NCBI GenBank assembly: GCA_963707665.1
Contig: CAVPQU010000018.1
Span: 579,802-643,801 of the forward strand
DNA length: 64,000 nucleotides
Reading direction: 5' to 3'
From: DATJCV01 sp963707665
Lineage (GTDB): Bacteria; Pseudomonadota; Gammaproteobacteria; Burkholderiales; Burkholderiaceae_D
The notes beneath the pieces are model-generated. The model was given only the letters and a program-made list of their open reading frames with translations, was not told the origin of the DNA and ran no database searches. Below, in pieces: positions 53,930-63,599 of the stretch (position 1 is its first letter; every line of letters starts with the position of its first letter). A program made the position numbers and the translations under genes.

Positions 53930-56900
53930 TCACGTTGTGTCACCGGTTTTCACCAAGCTTCTGCCGCTGGCTGACTTTTCGACCAACACCTTCGTCGCAA
54001 TCCGCTCCGTCATTTCCTGCACATGCGAGATCACGCCGACCTTGCGGCCCATCGCCTGCAGGCCGTCGAGCGCGTCCATCGCCACGCGCAGGGTTTCGGC
54101 GTCGAGGCTGCCGAAGCCTTCGTCGATGAACAGCGATTCGACCCGCACCCGGTTCGACGACAGCGAGGCCAGGCCGAGCGCCAGCGCCAGCGACACCAGG
54201 AAGGATTCGCCGCCGGACAGCGAATGCACCGAGCGCAGCTCGTCGCCCATGTCCTGGTCGACCACCATCAGCGCCAGCGTGTCGCTGATGCGCTGCGAGC
54301 CGGTAGCGGCGCGAGAGTTCGTTCAGGTGGCGGTTGGCGTAGCCGAGCAGCACGTCGAGCGTGAATTGCTGGGCGTAGTTGCGGAATTTCTTGCCGTCGG
54401 CCGAGCCGATCAGTTCGTTCAGTTGCGCCCACAGGCGGTAGGTGGCTTCCTGCTTGGCGATGTCGTCGAGCATGGCGGCGGCTTGCGAGCGGCGCGCCTG
54501 GTCTTGCGCTCGTGCCAGTTGCAATGCGGTGGCGTTGGCGTGTGCGCTTTGGCGCTCCGTGGCCAGCGCGTGCAGCGCTTGCTGCAGGGCGTCGATCGGG
54601 TTGAGGTCGGCGCGGGTGGCGGCTGCGGCTTGCGCGGTGGGGTCGGTTGCGGCCGATGTGTCGACGAGTTTTGCGGTGTCCTCATCCTGCGGCGGGCGCT
54701 GTTGCTGGTGCGCTTGCCGCTGGTTGCGGCGCTCCTGCAGCACGGTGGCGGCTTGTTGGGCGGCGGCGTCAATCGCGTGCAGCGCGGCGCGTTCGCCGGT
54801 GATCCAGTCGGCCGGGCGGGCCAGCAGCGTGCGCAGTTGGGCGGTGTCGAATGGCGTGTCTGCTTCGGAGTCGGCGCTGCCGATGGCGTCGTTGGCAGCA
54901 GCCGTTGATGCGCGGCGACGTCGATTCGAAGCGCTCGATCCACTCGGTCAGCCGTGCGTCGGCGGCTTCTGCTTCGCCGGTGTGGCTGGTGAAACGCGTC
55001 TGCGCCTGCGCCAGCGCTTCGGTATGGCGCACCTGAGCCTGCTTGCTGTCGTTGCTGGCCTGGGTGTGTCGGACCAGCAGAGTTTTTGCGGCGGCAATCG
55101 CGCTGGCCAGTTGCGCTTCGATCTGTTGCACCGGCTGGCCGTTGAACAGGGCGTGACGTTGGGCCTCGCATGTCTTTCAGCGCGGTATCGCTGGCGGCGA
55201 AGGCGGCGGCGGTGCGTCTCTGTTCGGCTTCGGCCTTGCCCTGCGACTCCTGCAATCCGCTCAGTTCCAGCGCCAGCGTGGCGCAGCGTTGCCGGCCTTG
55301 TTCGAGGGCGTGGTGCTGCGCTTGCCATTGCTGGGCGTCGTGCGCGCATCGTTCATGGAAGGCGTCCGGGTCGTGCCTGCCAGTCGGTGCGCCAGCCGGT
55401 TCCTGGCCGTGCTCGTTGCCGGCGTCGTCGGTGCAGCTGAAGGCGGCGTCGAGCTGGTCCAGGCAGTCGGCGAGGCGTTGCCGGCTCTGCGCCAGTTGTT
55501 CGGCGGCGGCTTGCTGCCTGGACTGGGTTTCGGCCAGCGCGGCCTGGGCGGCGCTGGCGGCTTCTTTGCGGGCGTTGTGTTCGCCTGCGGCACGCTCGTA
55601 CGCGGCCTGCGCGTTGTCCTTGGTTTGGGCGGCGCGGCGCCATTCGTCTTCGGCCTGCTGGATGTCGTGCAGTTCGCCTGCACGGCGGCGCGCTGGCTGG
55701 CGAACCAGTCGGCTTGCTGTGCGGCGCCCGGCTCGGTCGGCGCCGGGGAAAGCGCGTCGGCCAGTTCGGCGGCTAGCGGATGCGCTTGCCAGTCGCTGGC
55801 GCTGGCGCTCGATGACGGCCTGCAATTGCCGCTGTTCCTGGGCGATGGCGTCCAGCTGGCGGCGCTGGCCGGCGGTGTCCGCGCCGTGGGTCGCATGCTG
55901 CCGTTGCGCCTGCTGCTGTTGCTGGCGGCAGCGGGCGACTTCGGCTTGCAGGCTGGCCAGCATCGCGTGCAGCTGCGGGTCGGCGCTGGCGTAGGGATGC
56001 TCGGTGGCGCCGCAAACCGGGCAGGGCGCGTCGTCTTCCAGCGCGGCGCGCAGGGTTTCGACGTTGGCGGCGCAGGCGGCTTCGGCGCTTTTCAGCGAGC
56101 GTTCGGCTTGCGCGAGGGCGGCGGCGAGGCTCGGGAGCTGGGCGTCGATCCGGGCCAGCGCCAGCGTCGGCGTCCGTCATGGCTTGCCGGCTGCTTGCGC
56201 TTGTGCATCCAGCGCCTGCCGGCGCGCCTGTTGCTCGCTCAGTGCGCGCCAGATTTGCTCGGCAGCTGTGCAAGCTGGTCGCGGCGGCTTTCGACGGCTT
56301 TGCTTGCGGGCTTGCAGCGCGCCGAGGTCGATGGCGGCATGCAGCTCGCGTCGCGTGCCGGCGTTGTGGCCTGCCTCTGCGCAGAGCGGTGGCGGCGGCA
56401 TCGCAATGCGGCGGCGCTGTTGGCGCGCAGTGCCTGCTGTTGCTGCTTCGCTTTTCGACAGCTCTGCCAGTATGCCTTCAATTGCGCGCATGTTTCATTG
56501 CGGTAAATGCCGGCCTGCTTGAGGAGTATGTCCCAGCGCGGCCACTGTTCCGCCAGCGTTTGCAGCGATGCGTGTTGCGTCAGCCAGAGTTCGGTGGCGT
56601 GCTGCCGCTCTTGCGCGGTGCCGAGCTTCGGCCTGCTTGGCTTGCCGCTGTTGCGCGCGCCAGCGCGGCGGCGCGGTCGGCGTCGGCTTTCGCCTGCTGC
56701 GCCTGGCGGTGCGCCGGCAGCAAGGTGTCGATGCGGGCGTCGAGCGCCTTGGCCTGATCGAGTGTGGGAGCGGCGGCACTCTGCGCCTGCTCGGCTTCGC
56801 AGCAGCGCGGCTTGCGCGGTTTCGAACGCGGCGTCGGCTTGCTGGCGGCTGTGCTCGGCGCTGGCGAGCTTGCTTTGGCAGTCGGCAATTGCCTGTTGAT

Positions 56901-57878
56901 CGGCGGCGATGGCGCGCGCTAGGCGGTCGGCCTCGGCCACCAGCGGGCGCGCGGCTGCACCGATTCGAGCGCTGAGCCAGGCGCGGCGCCGGTGGCGGCG
57001 GCTTGCTCCGCCTGCCTTTGCTGCAATTGCGCCTGCGCCAGCTGTTCGTTCTGGCTGAATTTGGCGTCGTCCTGGTGCCAGCGCAGTTGCGTCTCGAGCG
57101 CGGCCTTGCGCGCATCCAGCGCTGGCGACGGCAGCGTCGGCGGCGCGCGCTGTCCTGTTCCAGCTGGCTGCGCTCGTCGTCGGCCAGCGGCTTCTGGTCG
57201 GCCAGCCGGTCGGTCAAGGCGCTGCAATTCCTGTTGTTCCTGCTTGGCGCGCTCGAAGGCGCGCCGCGAGATCGTCGCTGTAGATGGCGCTGCCGGTCAG
57301 GGTTTCCAGCAGTTCGCCGCGCTCGTTGTCGTCGGTTTTCAGGAAGGCCGAAAACTCGTTCTGCGCCAGCAGCACGGCGCGCGTGAACTGCTCGAACGAC
57401 AGGCCGATGCGCTGCGCGATTTCGGCCGCGACTTCGGTCTTGGTGCCGCCGATCGGCTGCCAGCTCGGGCAGGCGGTGCAGGGTCATCGCCGGTTTTCTG
57501 CAGGCCGCCGTCGGCCTTGCCGCGCGCGCGCCGCACGCTCCAGCGGGCGCGGTAGCGCAGGCCGTCGTTGCCGACGAAATCGACTTCGGCATAGCCTTCG
57601 GCGGCGCCGCGCCGCAGCAGGTTGCGCGGGTCGTGCTGCGTCACACTGTCGCTCGCCGACGTCGGGCAGCGGTGCTCGCCGCCGCGCTTTCAGCAGGCGC
57701 GGGGTGGCGTCGTACAGGGCCAGGCACAGGGCGTCGAGCAGGGTGCTCTTGCCGGCGCCGGTCGGGCCGCTGATGGCGAACAGGCCGCTCGACGGCCAGC
57801 GGCTCGCGCTTCGAAGTCGACGCCGAATTCGCCGGCCAGCGAGGCCAGGTTCTTGCCGCTGATGCGCAGGATCTTCAT
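53930..57878 (-). pseudogene. sbcC: Exonuclease subunit SbcC (Rad50-like), many frameshifts
   Basis: SMC-like ATPase of the SbcCD nuclease, which cleaves hairpins and processes DNA ends. All landmarks exist in order but in changing frames: MKILRISGKNLASLAGEFGV at 57878, Walker A GPTGAGKSTLLDAL near 57760-57740, QFTRAVLLAQNEFSAFLK near 57390-57340, long Gln/Ala/Arg-rich coiled coil, the Rad50 zinc hook CPVCG at 56012-56023, second coiled coil, signature LSGGESFL and Walker B FIDEGFGSLD near 54130. Several slips I resolved need one extra G removed (for example GAGCGGCCTG and ACCGGCGATG). Start overlaps the sbcD stop (ATGA). Assembly error is likely. Confidence 0.85.
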
Positions 57879-59129
57879 GCGCGCTCCTCGCCGGCGGTCA
57901 GCATCAGTTCGGCGAAGGCGGCCAGCTGCTCGGGCGGCGCATCGTCGTCGAAGCGCTGCCGGTACAGGCGGCGGAAGATGTCGTCCGGCTGCAGCTGCGC
58001 CAGCTGGTCGAGCGTCAGCGGCATCGGCCGGCGCCGCCGGCGGTGCTTTGCGGCGTAGCTGGTTTCGATCTTCGCCAGGCGCACCGGCTTGCCGTCCAGC
58101 GCCGCTTCGATGCGGGCGCGCAGGCCCGGCTCGGGCGCGTCGAGCAGCACCCGCACTTCCAGGTAGGGCTGGGCGTGCATGGCGGCGCAGTCGTCGGCGC
58201 AGTTCCAGCGCCTGCCAGCGCGGCCAGCACCTCGTCCAGCGGCGCCGGCTGCGGCGGCACGCGCAGCAGTTCGACCGCGCGCGGCACCGGCAGCGGCGTG
58301 ACTCGCGCGACGGCGTCGCCGTCGAGGTCGATGCGCAGCACCTGGTGCTGGTAGCCGACTTCGGCGAACGACAGCGGCAGCGGGCTGCCGCAGTAGCGCA
58401 GGTGCGGCTTGCTGGCCGACGCGCTGCGCCAGGTGCAGGTGGCCCAGCGCGGCGTAGGCGATCGCCGGGTCGAACATCGCGGCCGGCAGCGCTTCGGTGC
58501 CGCCGATGACGATGCGGCGCTCGGAGTCGAGCGAGACTGGCCGTCGACCATGTGGCAGTGGCCCATCGCGACGATCGCCTGGCCGGGCTGGCGCACGTTC
58601 AGCGCCAGCGCCAGCGCCTGCCGGTAGAGCAGGGCGATGCCGTCCAGGTAGGGATCGGCCGTTCGCCGTCTTCCACGCGCGGCACGTCGCCCGGGCGCAG
58701 GAAGGGGATCGCCAGGCACCAGGCCGCGACTTCGCCCGGCTGGTCGTGCAGCGGCACCACCAGGCGTTCGAGGTCGATGGCGCCGTCCGCGTCGCGCGCA
58801 CGTTGCCGACCACGGTCGTGCCGTGCGCTTCCAGCAGCGGCCCGGGCGCTTCCAGCCGTCCCGGCGAATCGTGGTTGCCGGCGATGACGACGATGTTCAG
58901 ATGCGGCGCGCGCGCCTTGGCCTGCTGCAGGAAGCGGTACAGCTGCTGCTGCGACGCGGCCGACGGATTGGCGTTGTCGAAGACGTCGCCGGCGATCAGC
59001 AGCGCGTCGGCCTGCTCGGCGACGATGGTGTCGAGCAGCCAGTCGAGGAAGCACTGGTGCTCGTAGGCCGCGGTCGAAGTTGTGCAGGGTCTGGCCGAGG
59101 TGCCAGTCGGAGGTGTGGAGGAAGCGCAA
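57875..59129 (-). pseudogene. sbcD: Exonuclease subunit SbcD (Mre11-like), at least six frameshifts
   Basis: Metallophosphoesterase partner of SbcC. Starts at TTG 59129 (MRFLHTSDWHLGQTL; AAGGA upstream). Metal-binding motifs SDWHLG, GDVFD, GNHDSPGRLE and later GHCHMVDGQ, and GHLHLAQR are present but spread over several frames. Slips lie near 59067, 58803, 58660, 58541, 58425 and 58205. Corrected length is about 417 residues, usual for the family. The coding sense is preserved on both sides of every slip and no true stop arises in the corrected frame, which points to sequence errors or very recent damage. Confidence 0.85.
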
Positions 59130-59251
59130 GACGGTGTCCTTTGGTCCGGATTCGGGTGGCCGGATGGGGTGATATATTGACTGCTAATATAACTGATGGG
59201 GTTTCACAGTGCCGCCACACACGATGAAGCCGACCACGCCGAGGAATCACC

Positions 59252-59629
59252 ATGTTGCCAAAAAAACCGGACAGCGCCAGGCTGGACAAGATCGTCGCCG
59301 ACGCCCGCCGTCAGGCCGAACAGCGCGAGCAGGGCTATCGCGAGCGGGCCCTGAAAATCTACCCGTGGATTTGCGGCCGCTGCATGCGGGAATTTACGCT
59401 GAGTAATCTGTCGCAATTGACCGTGCACCACCGCAACCACAATCACGACGACAATCCGCCGGACGGCAGCAACTGGGAACTGCTCTGCCTGTACTGCCAC
59501 GACAATGAACATTCGCGCTATCTGGAGGCGGACCGGCAGGGCGGCTCGGGGCAGGGTGACGGCAATCTGGCGGCGGCGACCCACAATCCGTTTGCGGGCT
59601 TGTCATCTTTGGTCAAGAAAAAATCTTGA
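59252..59629 (+). CDS. HNH nuclease, YajD-like
   Basis: 125 residues. The HNH/zinc motif: CGRC at 41-44, LTVHHRNHNHDDNP near 57-70 with catalytic His59/60 and Asn62, ELLCLYCHDNEH at 77-87 with Cys79/82 and His83/87. N-terminal part is charged and alpha-helical, C-terminal part Gly/Ala-rich. YajD-type proteins are common small HNH proteins of unknown cellular role. It is divergent from sbcD and 190 bases before the membrane-anchored nuclease. Confidence 0.9.
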   Translation: MLPKKPDSARLDKIVADARRQAEQREQGYRERALKIYPWICGRCMREFTLSNLSQLTVHHRNHNHDDNPPDGSNWELLCLYCHDNEHSRYLEADRQGGSGQGDGNLAAATHNPFAGLSSLVKKKS

Positions 59630-59764
59630 GGTAAAGTTGCGCGCCGGTGCTCGGCCCATGACTTGGCGCGTTCAAGCAAGGCGAGCCGCGTTTCCCTGAA
59701 TCAGACCCTGCGCGCCCCTGACGGGCCGATTCCGCAGTCGAGCGACGCGACTCCGCACATTGCC

Positions 59765-59819
59765 AAAAATTAATGTCCCGATAATATCCGGCCATTGACG
59801 CTTTCCTGTGGAAACGAAT
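59765..59819 (+). promoter_or_regulatory. Promoter region shared with two relic copies
   Basis: The stretch with GCCAAAAATTAAT, GATAATATCCGGCCATT and GGAAACGAAT immediately before the nuclease ATG is conserved at 29975-30031 and 36010-36069. Conservation across three loci marks it as the promoter and ribosome-binding region; TAATAT may be the -10 box. Confidence 0.5.
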
Positions 59820-60650
59820 ATGGCGAGACGGCAGCAATCCGTACTTGAAGATCTGATGGACATCGCCGCCATGCTGCCCTGGCAGGTGGCGCTGGCCTTG
59901 GCGGTGGCCTCGTATTTCGGATTCCATCATCTCGCCTTTCTGCCTTCGACTCTGATCGGCGCTCGCAACCCAATGCAATCGCTCGGCGGCGGCCTGGTGC
60001 GGCAATTCATGATCATGTTCTCGATGATCCTGCAATACCTGGTGCCGCTGGCTTTCGTGCTCGGCGCCTTCATGTCCGCCCAGAAGCGCCACCGGCAGTC
60101 CGAATTGCACGCCCAGGTAGCGAGCGCACCACATCGCAATGCGCTTGAAAACATGTCGTGGGGCGACTTCGAAGGCCTGGCCGCCGAGGTATTCAGGCGC
60201 AAGGGCTATACCGTCATCGAACGCGGCGGCAACGGCCCGGACGGCGGCGTCGATCTGGTGCTGCGCATGGGGCAGGACAAATACCTCGTCCAATGCAAGC
60301 AGTGGAAAACCATGAAGGTCGGCGTTGCCACGGTGCGCGAACTGTACGGCGTCATGGCTGCGCAAGGCGCGGTCGGCGGATTCGTGGTTGCTTCCGGTGC
60401 CTTTACGGAGGATGCGCGCAGCTTTGCCGAAGGCCGGTCGATCAATTTGGTACATACGGAAGCGTTGCTGCGCCTAGTCAGGGAAACCAGCGATGGTACG
60501 TCAGCCGCGCGGAGGGCTGCGGAGGCTCCGAGCTGCCCTAAATGCGGGAGTGAGATGGTGCAGCGGACGGCAAAGCGTGGCGACTTTGCGGGATCGGTGT
60601 TTTGGGGATGTTCGCGTTATCCCGCGTGTCGGGGCATTGGCAAAGGATGA
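59820..60650 (+). CDS. Membrane-anchored Mrr-type restriction-endonuclease-like protein with topoisomerase zinc finger
   Basis: 276 residues in three parts. Residues 1-85: two hydrophobic membrane segments (WQVALALAVASYFGF and MFSMILQYLVPLAFVLGAFM). Residues 105-225: Mrr_cat domain with NMSWGDFEGLAAEVFRRKGY, catalytic D141/D145 in GPDGGVDLV and Q158-C-K160 in YLVQCKQWK. Residues 238-276: topoisomerase C4-type zinc finger with C239, C242, C264 and C270. The combination resembles DUF2034/Mrr proteins cleaving foreign or modified DNA near the membrane. Start is ATG 59820. Decayed starts of paralogues lie at 30.0 and 36.1 kb. Confidence 0.88.
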   Translation: MARRQQSVLEDLMDIAAMLPWQVALALAVASYFGFHHLAFLPSTLIGARNPMQSLGGGLVRQFMIMFSMILQYLVPLAFVLGAFMSAQKRHRQSELHAQVASAPHRNALENMSWGDFEGLAAEVFRRKGYTVIERGGNGPDGGVDLVLRMGQDKYLVQCKQWKTMKVGVATVRELYGVMAAQGAVGGFVVASGAFTEDARSFAEGRSINLVHTEALLRLVRETSDGTSAARRAAEAPSCPKCGSEMVQRTAKRGDFAGSVFWGCSRYPACRGIGKG

Positions 60651-60905
60651 GAGGGGAATGTTGTAGAACTACTTGTCCTCTGAATCACTTTCGACCTTTC
60701 GGAAGGGCGGTATTCGGCCGATTTTGTTGAAAATCTTTGAAGCAATATTTTTTAGAGATGAAAGCGGTGGGATTAGGTTGAAAAAGCATGGCAATTGTCA
60801 GCTTTTCGGCTCCACTAATTTATTCTGCGAATCGCTATAGAGACACTCAAACCTTTTTCATATTGTCGAGCGGCTTTTTCAACACAATCGGCCAAAAGCG
60901 GCCAA

Positions 60906-61631
60906 TCAAATCGTTGCCCCAAAGCGGTCATTCGCAAGGCCAAGCAAATGCAATGGGCTAGGCGTGGTTCCCGCTGCGATCTTCAGGACATGGGTATAGA
61001 TCATGGTTGTACTCACATCATTATGCCCTAGCAACTGCTGAACCGTCCGAATGTCCGTGCCTCGCTGAAGCACATGGGTCGCAACGCTATGGCGCAAGGT
61101 ATGAACGCTGACCTGTTTGGCGATACCAGCCTGAGCCACGGCGACCTTTAGGGCGCGTTGCAACCGCTCAGGAAAGAGAAAATGCCGACGCCGGATGTTG
61201 GTTTGCGGATCGGCGGATAAGGTTGGGGAAGGAAAGACCCATTGCCATGTCCATGACTCGCCAGCGCGCGGGTACTTACCAGTGCCGTAAATCAGGCGCG
61301 CCAATAAGCCTGTGACACCATTCATCAACACCAATACTTGGCTCACTTCTTCTGCCGTCAGAACGGCCGGGATGTGTTTGGTCGGGGTAGGTCGACCGAT
61401 CTCCTGCATCCACGGCAAGTCCCTATCCAGCACTTCTTTGTCAAGAAACAGCCGCGCGCTGAGTGCCTGGCGGTGGGTGGAAGGGGCGACTTTCCGTTCA
61501 TTGGCCAGCATCGACAGGAAGGCTTCGACTTCCTTGCCGCCCATCTCCTTGGGATGGCGCACCCCATGCCAGCGGATGAACCAACGCGCCCAATACACGT
61601 CATTCTGCTCTGTACGCAGGCTGTCATGCAT
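60906..61631 (-). pseudogene. intI: Integron integrase IntI, deleted and 5'-truncated
   Basis: Tyrosine recombinase of integrons. Recognised by SLRTEQNDVYWARWFIRWHGV, HPKEMGGKEVEAFLSMLANERKVAPSTHRQAL (split) and the end HTLRHSVATHVLQ, GHNDVSTTMIYTHVLK with catalytic His/Arg and Tyr. After LLARLIYGTG the sequence jumps to KYPRAGESWTW; the intervening segment of about 80 residues with the first catalytic Arg (RISEG region) is absent. Upstream, in-frame codons ALRERLRYM extend to a stop at 61673, so the N-terminus is also shortened. It should be inactive. Divergent from the cassette array. Confidence 0.92.
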
Positions 61632-61830
61632 GTACCGCAGGCGCTCTCGCAGCGCACAGGCGCGTGGAGTTCAGACCCCGGCTTGCGTGGTTTGTCGGCT
61701 TTGTTAATACGGTACATAAATACAGCATATGGGCGGCAGCACCTGTTATCAAGCGGCTTGCAGCCGTATCCAGACTTGGTGTTAAATCGCAACGTCCCAT
61801 GTTAAATTGCCATTTTGCGATTTATAACAA

Positions 61831-61840
61831 GTTAGGGTGC
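61831..61840 (+). other. attI/first-cassette junction
   Basis: G^TTAGGGTGC marks the insertion point of cassette 1. The sequence is the reverse complement of the R'' element GCACCCTAAC at 62220-62229, as expected if the cassette circle carried a complete attC. Crossover lies between 61831 and 61832. Confidence 0.75.
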
Positions 61841-61862
61841 AAAATAGAAATCGAGGTGAGAT

Positions 61863-62213
61863 ATGAGAGTCAAACGCATCATGTCCAACACAGCGGCATC
61901 AGACCTCAACAAAGCTGCAGCTTTTTATGGGGACATACTGGGCCTTGAGCTGCTTATGGATCACGGTTGGTTTCAAACTTACGGTTCAGATGCAAAGATG
62001 ACTGTTCAAGTAAGTTTTGGGTCGGAGGGTGGATCTGGGACTTCCGTGCCTGATTTATCCATCGAAGTCGATGATATCGAAGCTGCAATCGTGCGGTTCA
62101 AAGAGGCTAACGTGTCCATTGAGTATGGGCCTGTAAGCGAGCCTTGGGGTGTGCGGAGATTCTACGTCCGCGATCCTTTCGGAAAGCTCATTAACATTTT
62201 GCAGCACGAGTGA
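61863..62213 (+). CDS. VOC (glyoxalase/bleomycin resistance) family protein, cassette 1
   Basis: 116 residues of the vicinal-oxygen-chelate fold in two beta-alpha-beta-beta-beta modules. NTAASDLNKAAAFYGDILGLELLMDHGW near 10-37, then DLSIEVDDIEAAIVRF near 64-79 and FYVRDPFGKLINILQHE at the end, with metal-ligand positions (His/Glu) in the second module. VOC proteins include glyoxalases, dioxygenases and drug-binding proteins; function is unknown. Integron cassettes often carry VOC genes. The ATG lies 31 bases from the recombination point, with no own promoter visible. Confidence 0.88.
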   Translation: MRVKRIMSNTAASDLNKAAAFYGDILGLELLMDHGWFQTYGSDAKMTVQVSFGSEGGSGTSVPDLSIEVDDIEAAIVRFKEANVSIEYGPVSEPWGVRRFYVRDPFGKLINILQHE

Positions 62214-62219
62214 ACGAAT

Positions 62220-62308
62220 GCACCCTAACTCGTCGCTGAACCCGGACACACAACGTAAAGCTGCCGCTTCGCGGCGCGTGTTGTGTGCCTGTTAGCTCGG
62301 CGTTAGGC
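62220..62308 (+). other. attC of cassette 1
   Basis: R'' GCACCCTAAC at 62220 and R' GTTAGGC at 62302 bound an 89-base imperfect palindrome: CGGACACACAAC pairs with GTTGTGTGCCTG, with a CTGCCGC/GCGGCG central stem. Crossover G62302^T62303. Confidence 0.85.
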
Positions 62309-62311
62309 GCT

Positions 62312-62740
62312 ATGAGCAACCTACTCGTCATAACTCTAACCGTCACATTCGTTGCGCTGGCAGTAGGGCACTTCCTTATGGCGCGCCTTCCAGCCAGCGC
62401 AGAAAACGGTGCAGTGCCAAGCGTCGATGGCAGGCCTCTCTTTGTGCCATCGGCTATGGCGACGGTAGCCGTGGGTCTAGTGCTTCTGGGCTTCGCTGCT
62501 CTTGTTTCTGCAACGGGGGGCTTATGGCTGTCCCCACTGCCTCAACCTGTTTTGGTTTGGCTGTCTTATGCGCTTGCGCTTGGTCTCTTATTGCGTTCTA
62601 TCGGCGAGTTTAGGTACGTGGGGTTCTTCAAGCGAGTGCGAGGCACGCGCTTTGCCAAGCTCGATTCGTTTCTCTACTCGCCTTTGTGTTTGGTTCTTGC
62701 CGTTGGCGTGGCTGCTATCGCTTGGCAAAATGGTGCCTAA
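62312..62740 (+). CDS. DUF3995-like membrane protein, cassette 2
   Basis: 142-residue protein with four hydrophobic segments: LLVITLTVTFVALAVGHFLM near 4-23, ATVAVGLVLLGFAALVSA, PVLVWLSYALALGLLLRSIG and a last LCLVLAVGVAAIAW. The GEFRYVGFFKR between segments 3 and 4 is the DUF3995 hallmark. Function unknown; such genes are frequent integron cassettes. ATG 62312 lies 10 bases from the crossover, and the stop TAA overlaps its own attC. Confidence 0.85.
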   Translation: MSNLLVITLTVTFVALAVGHFLMARLPASAENGAVPSVDGRPLFVPSAMATVAVGLVLLGFAALVSATGGLWLSPLPQPVLVWLSYALALGLLLRSIGEFRYVGFFKRVRGTRFAKLDSFLYSPLCLVLAVGVAAIAWQNGA

Positions 62741-62792
62741 TCCGTCATTGCAGCGGACCGCCTCCGGCGGCCGCTGAACTTGTACGTTAGAT
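62734..62792 (+). other. attC of cassette 2
   Basis: Short 59-base attC: R'' TGCCTAAT at 62734, paired arms GCAGCGGACCGCC/GGCGGCCGCTG, R' GTTAGAT at 62786. The TAA in R'' is the stop codon of cassette 2. Crossover G62786^T62787. Confidence 0.82.
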
Positions 62793-62797
62793 TTGAT

Positions 62798-63412
62798 ATG
62801 GAAAACTTCTCAGCATCTGAAATTCTAAGTCTGGTGGCGTTGGTCATCGCGCTCACGTCTCTGGTTGTGAACTTCCTACTCCTACGGATTCAGCGCGATC
62901 CAGACGTGACCGTGATAGCCATCCACGACGATCGCCGACCCTCGATCATCAATCTGATCATCCAGAACACTGGTCAAGGTGCAGCCCATGATGTCACTTT
63001 TAGTTCTAACCATCCAATTCCAGCGAGGGCATTCGGCTTCGAGAGCGCACCGAAACCCGACGCAATGTCAGATGGGCCGCTGATTCAAGGGATACCAACA
63101 TTTGCACCCGGCGAGAAGCGGATTATTACTTGGGGCCAGTACGGTGGCTTAAAGTCCGGCCTTGGTGACAACGTCTTGGATATAACTACCACTTACTATA
63201 GTCGCCCTGCGTTGAGTCTGACGCGGCAGAAGCACAAGACAACTTCAAGAATCGACCTCCGCTCATTTGCAGGCACCGATGCCTCGGACTACAACTGGGA
63301 CAAAAAGGCTGCGGAAAGCCTCAAGGACGTAGCTACGGCATTGAAAGCCGTGACAGACCCGCAACAGCGGGCCATTCGTATCAGTGCAGTTGCGCCCAAA
63401 GACAATGGCTAG
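62798..63412 (+). CDS. Single-pass membrane protein of unknown function, cassette 3
   Basis: 204 residues. An N-terminal membrane segment (SEILSLVALVIALTSLVVNFLLL, residues 7-29) is followed by a soluble beta-rich part (DVTVIAIHDDRRPSIINLII near 35-54, LIQGIPTFAPGEKRIITWGQYGG near 95-117) and a charged helical tail. No domain recognised; the layout fits a small envelope-anchored sensor or toxin-neutral protein, but that is guesswork. Start at 62798 (MENFSAS) is 6 bases after the attC crossover region. Confidence 0.78.
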   Translation: MENFSASEILSLVALVIALTSLVVNFLLLRIQRDPDVTVIAIHDDRRPSIINLIIQNTGQGAAHDVTFSSNHPIPARAFGFESAPKPDAMSDGPLIQGIPTFAPGEKRIITWGQYGGLKSGLGDNVLDITTTYYSRPALSLTRQKHKTTSRIDLRSFAGTDASDYNWDKKAAESLKDVATALKAVTDPQQRAIRISAVAPKDNG

Positions 63413-63415
63413 AAA

Positions 63416-63475
63416 ATCTAACAATTCATTCAAGCCGAGCTCGCTTCGCGGGTCGGTTAATTCGAGGCGTTAAGC
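63416..63475 (+). other. attC of cassette 3
   Basis: 60 bases: R'' ATCTAAC at 63416, TTCAAGCCGAGC pairing imperfectly with the later GGTCGGTTAA half, R' GTTAAGC at 63469. The R'' is complementary to the cassette's own start GTTAGATTTG in 9 of 10 positions. Last site of the array. Confidence 0.8.
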
Positions 63476-63599
63476 GACTGCGAACGTCGGTTTTCCACCT
63501 TCGCGAAGACCGCATTGGGTCGCTTTGAGACGTTCATTGCGCAACCTCACTGTTTCAATGCAACGCTGGTGTGCATAGAGAACCGGCATTCCCCAATGT

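Larger units (their letters stand above)
60906..63475. mobile_element. Integron: inactive intI and three gene cassettes
   Basis: Leftward intI followed by an attI-like recombination point and a rightward array of three cassettes, each ending in a recognisable attC site (62220, 62734, 63416). Cassettes: VOC protein, DUF3995 membrane protein, single-membrane-segment protein. The array ends at 63475 where the flanking leftward gene begins. Codon use differs from the flanks and GC is lower. This is a short integron whose integrase can no longer act. Confidence 0.9.
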
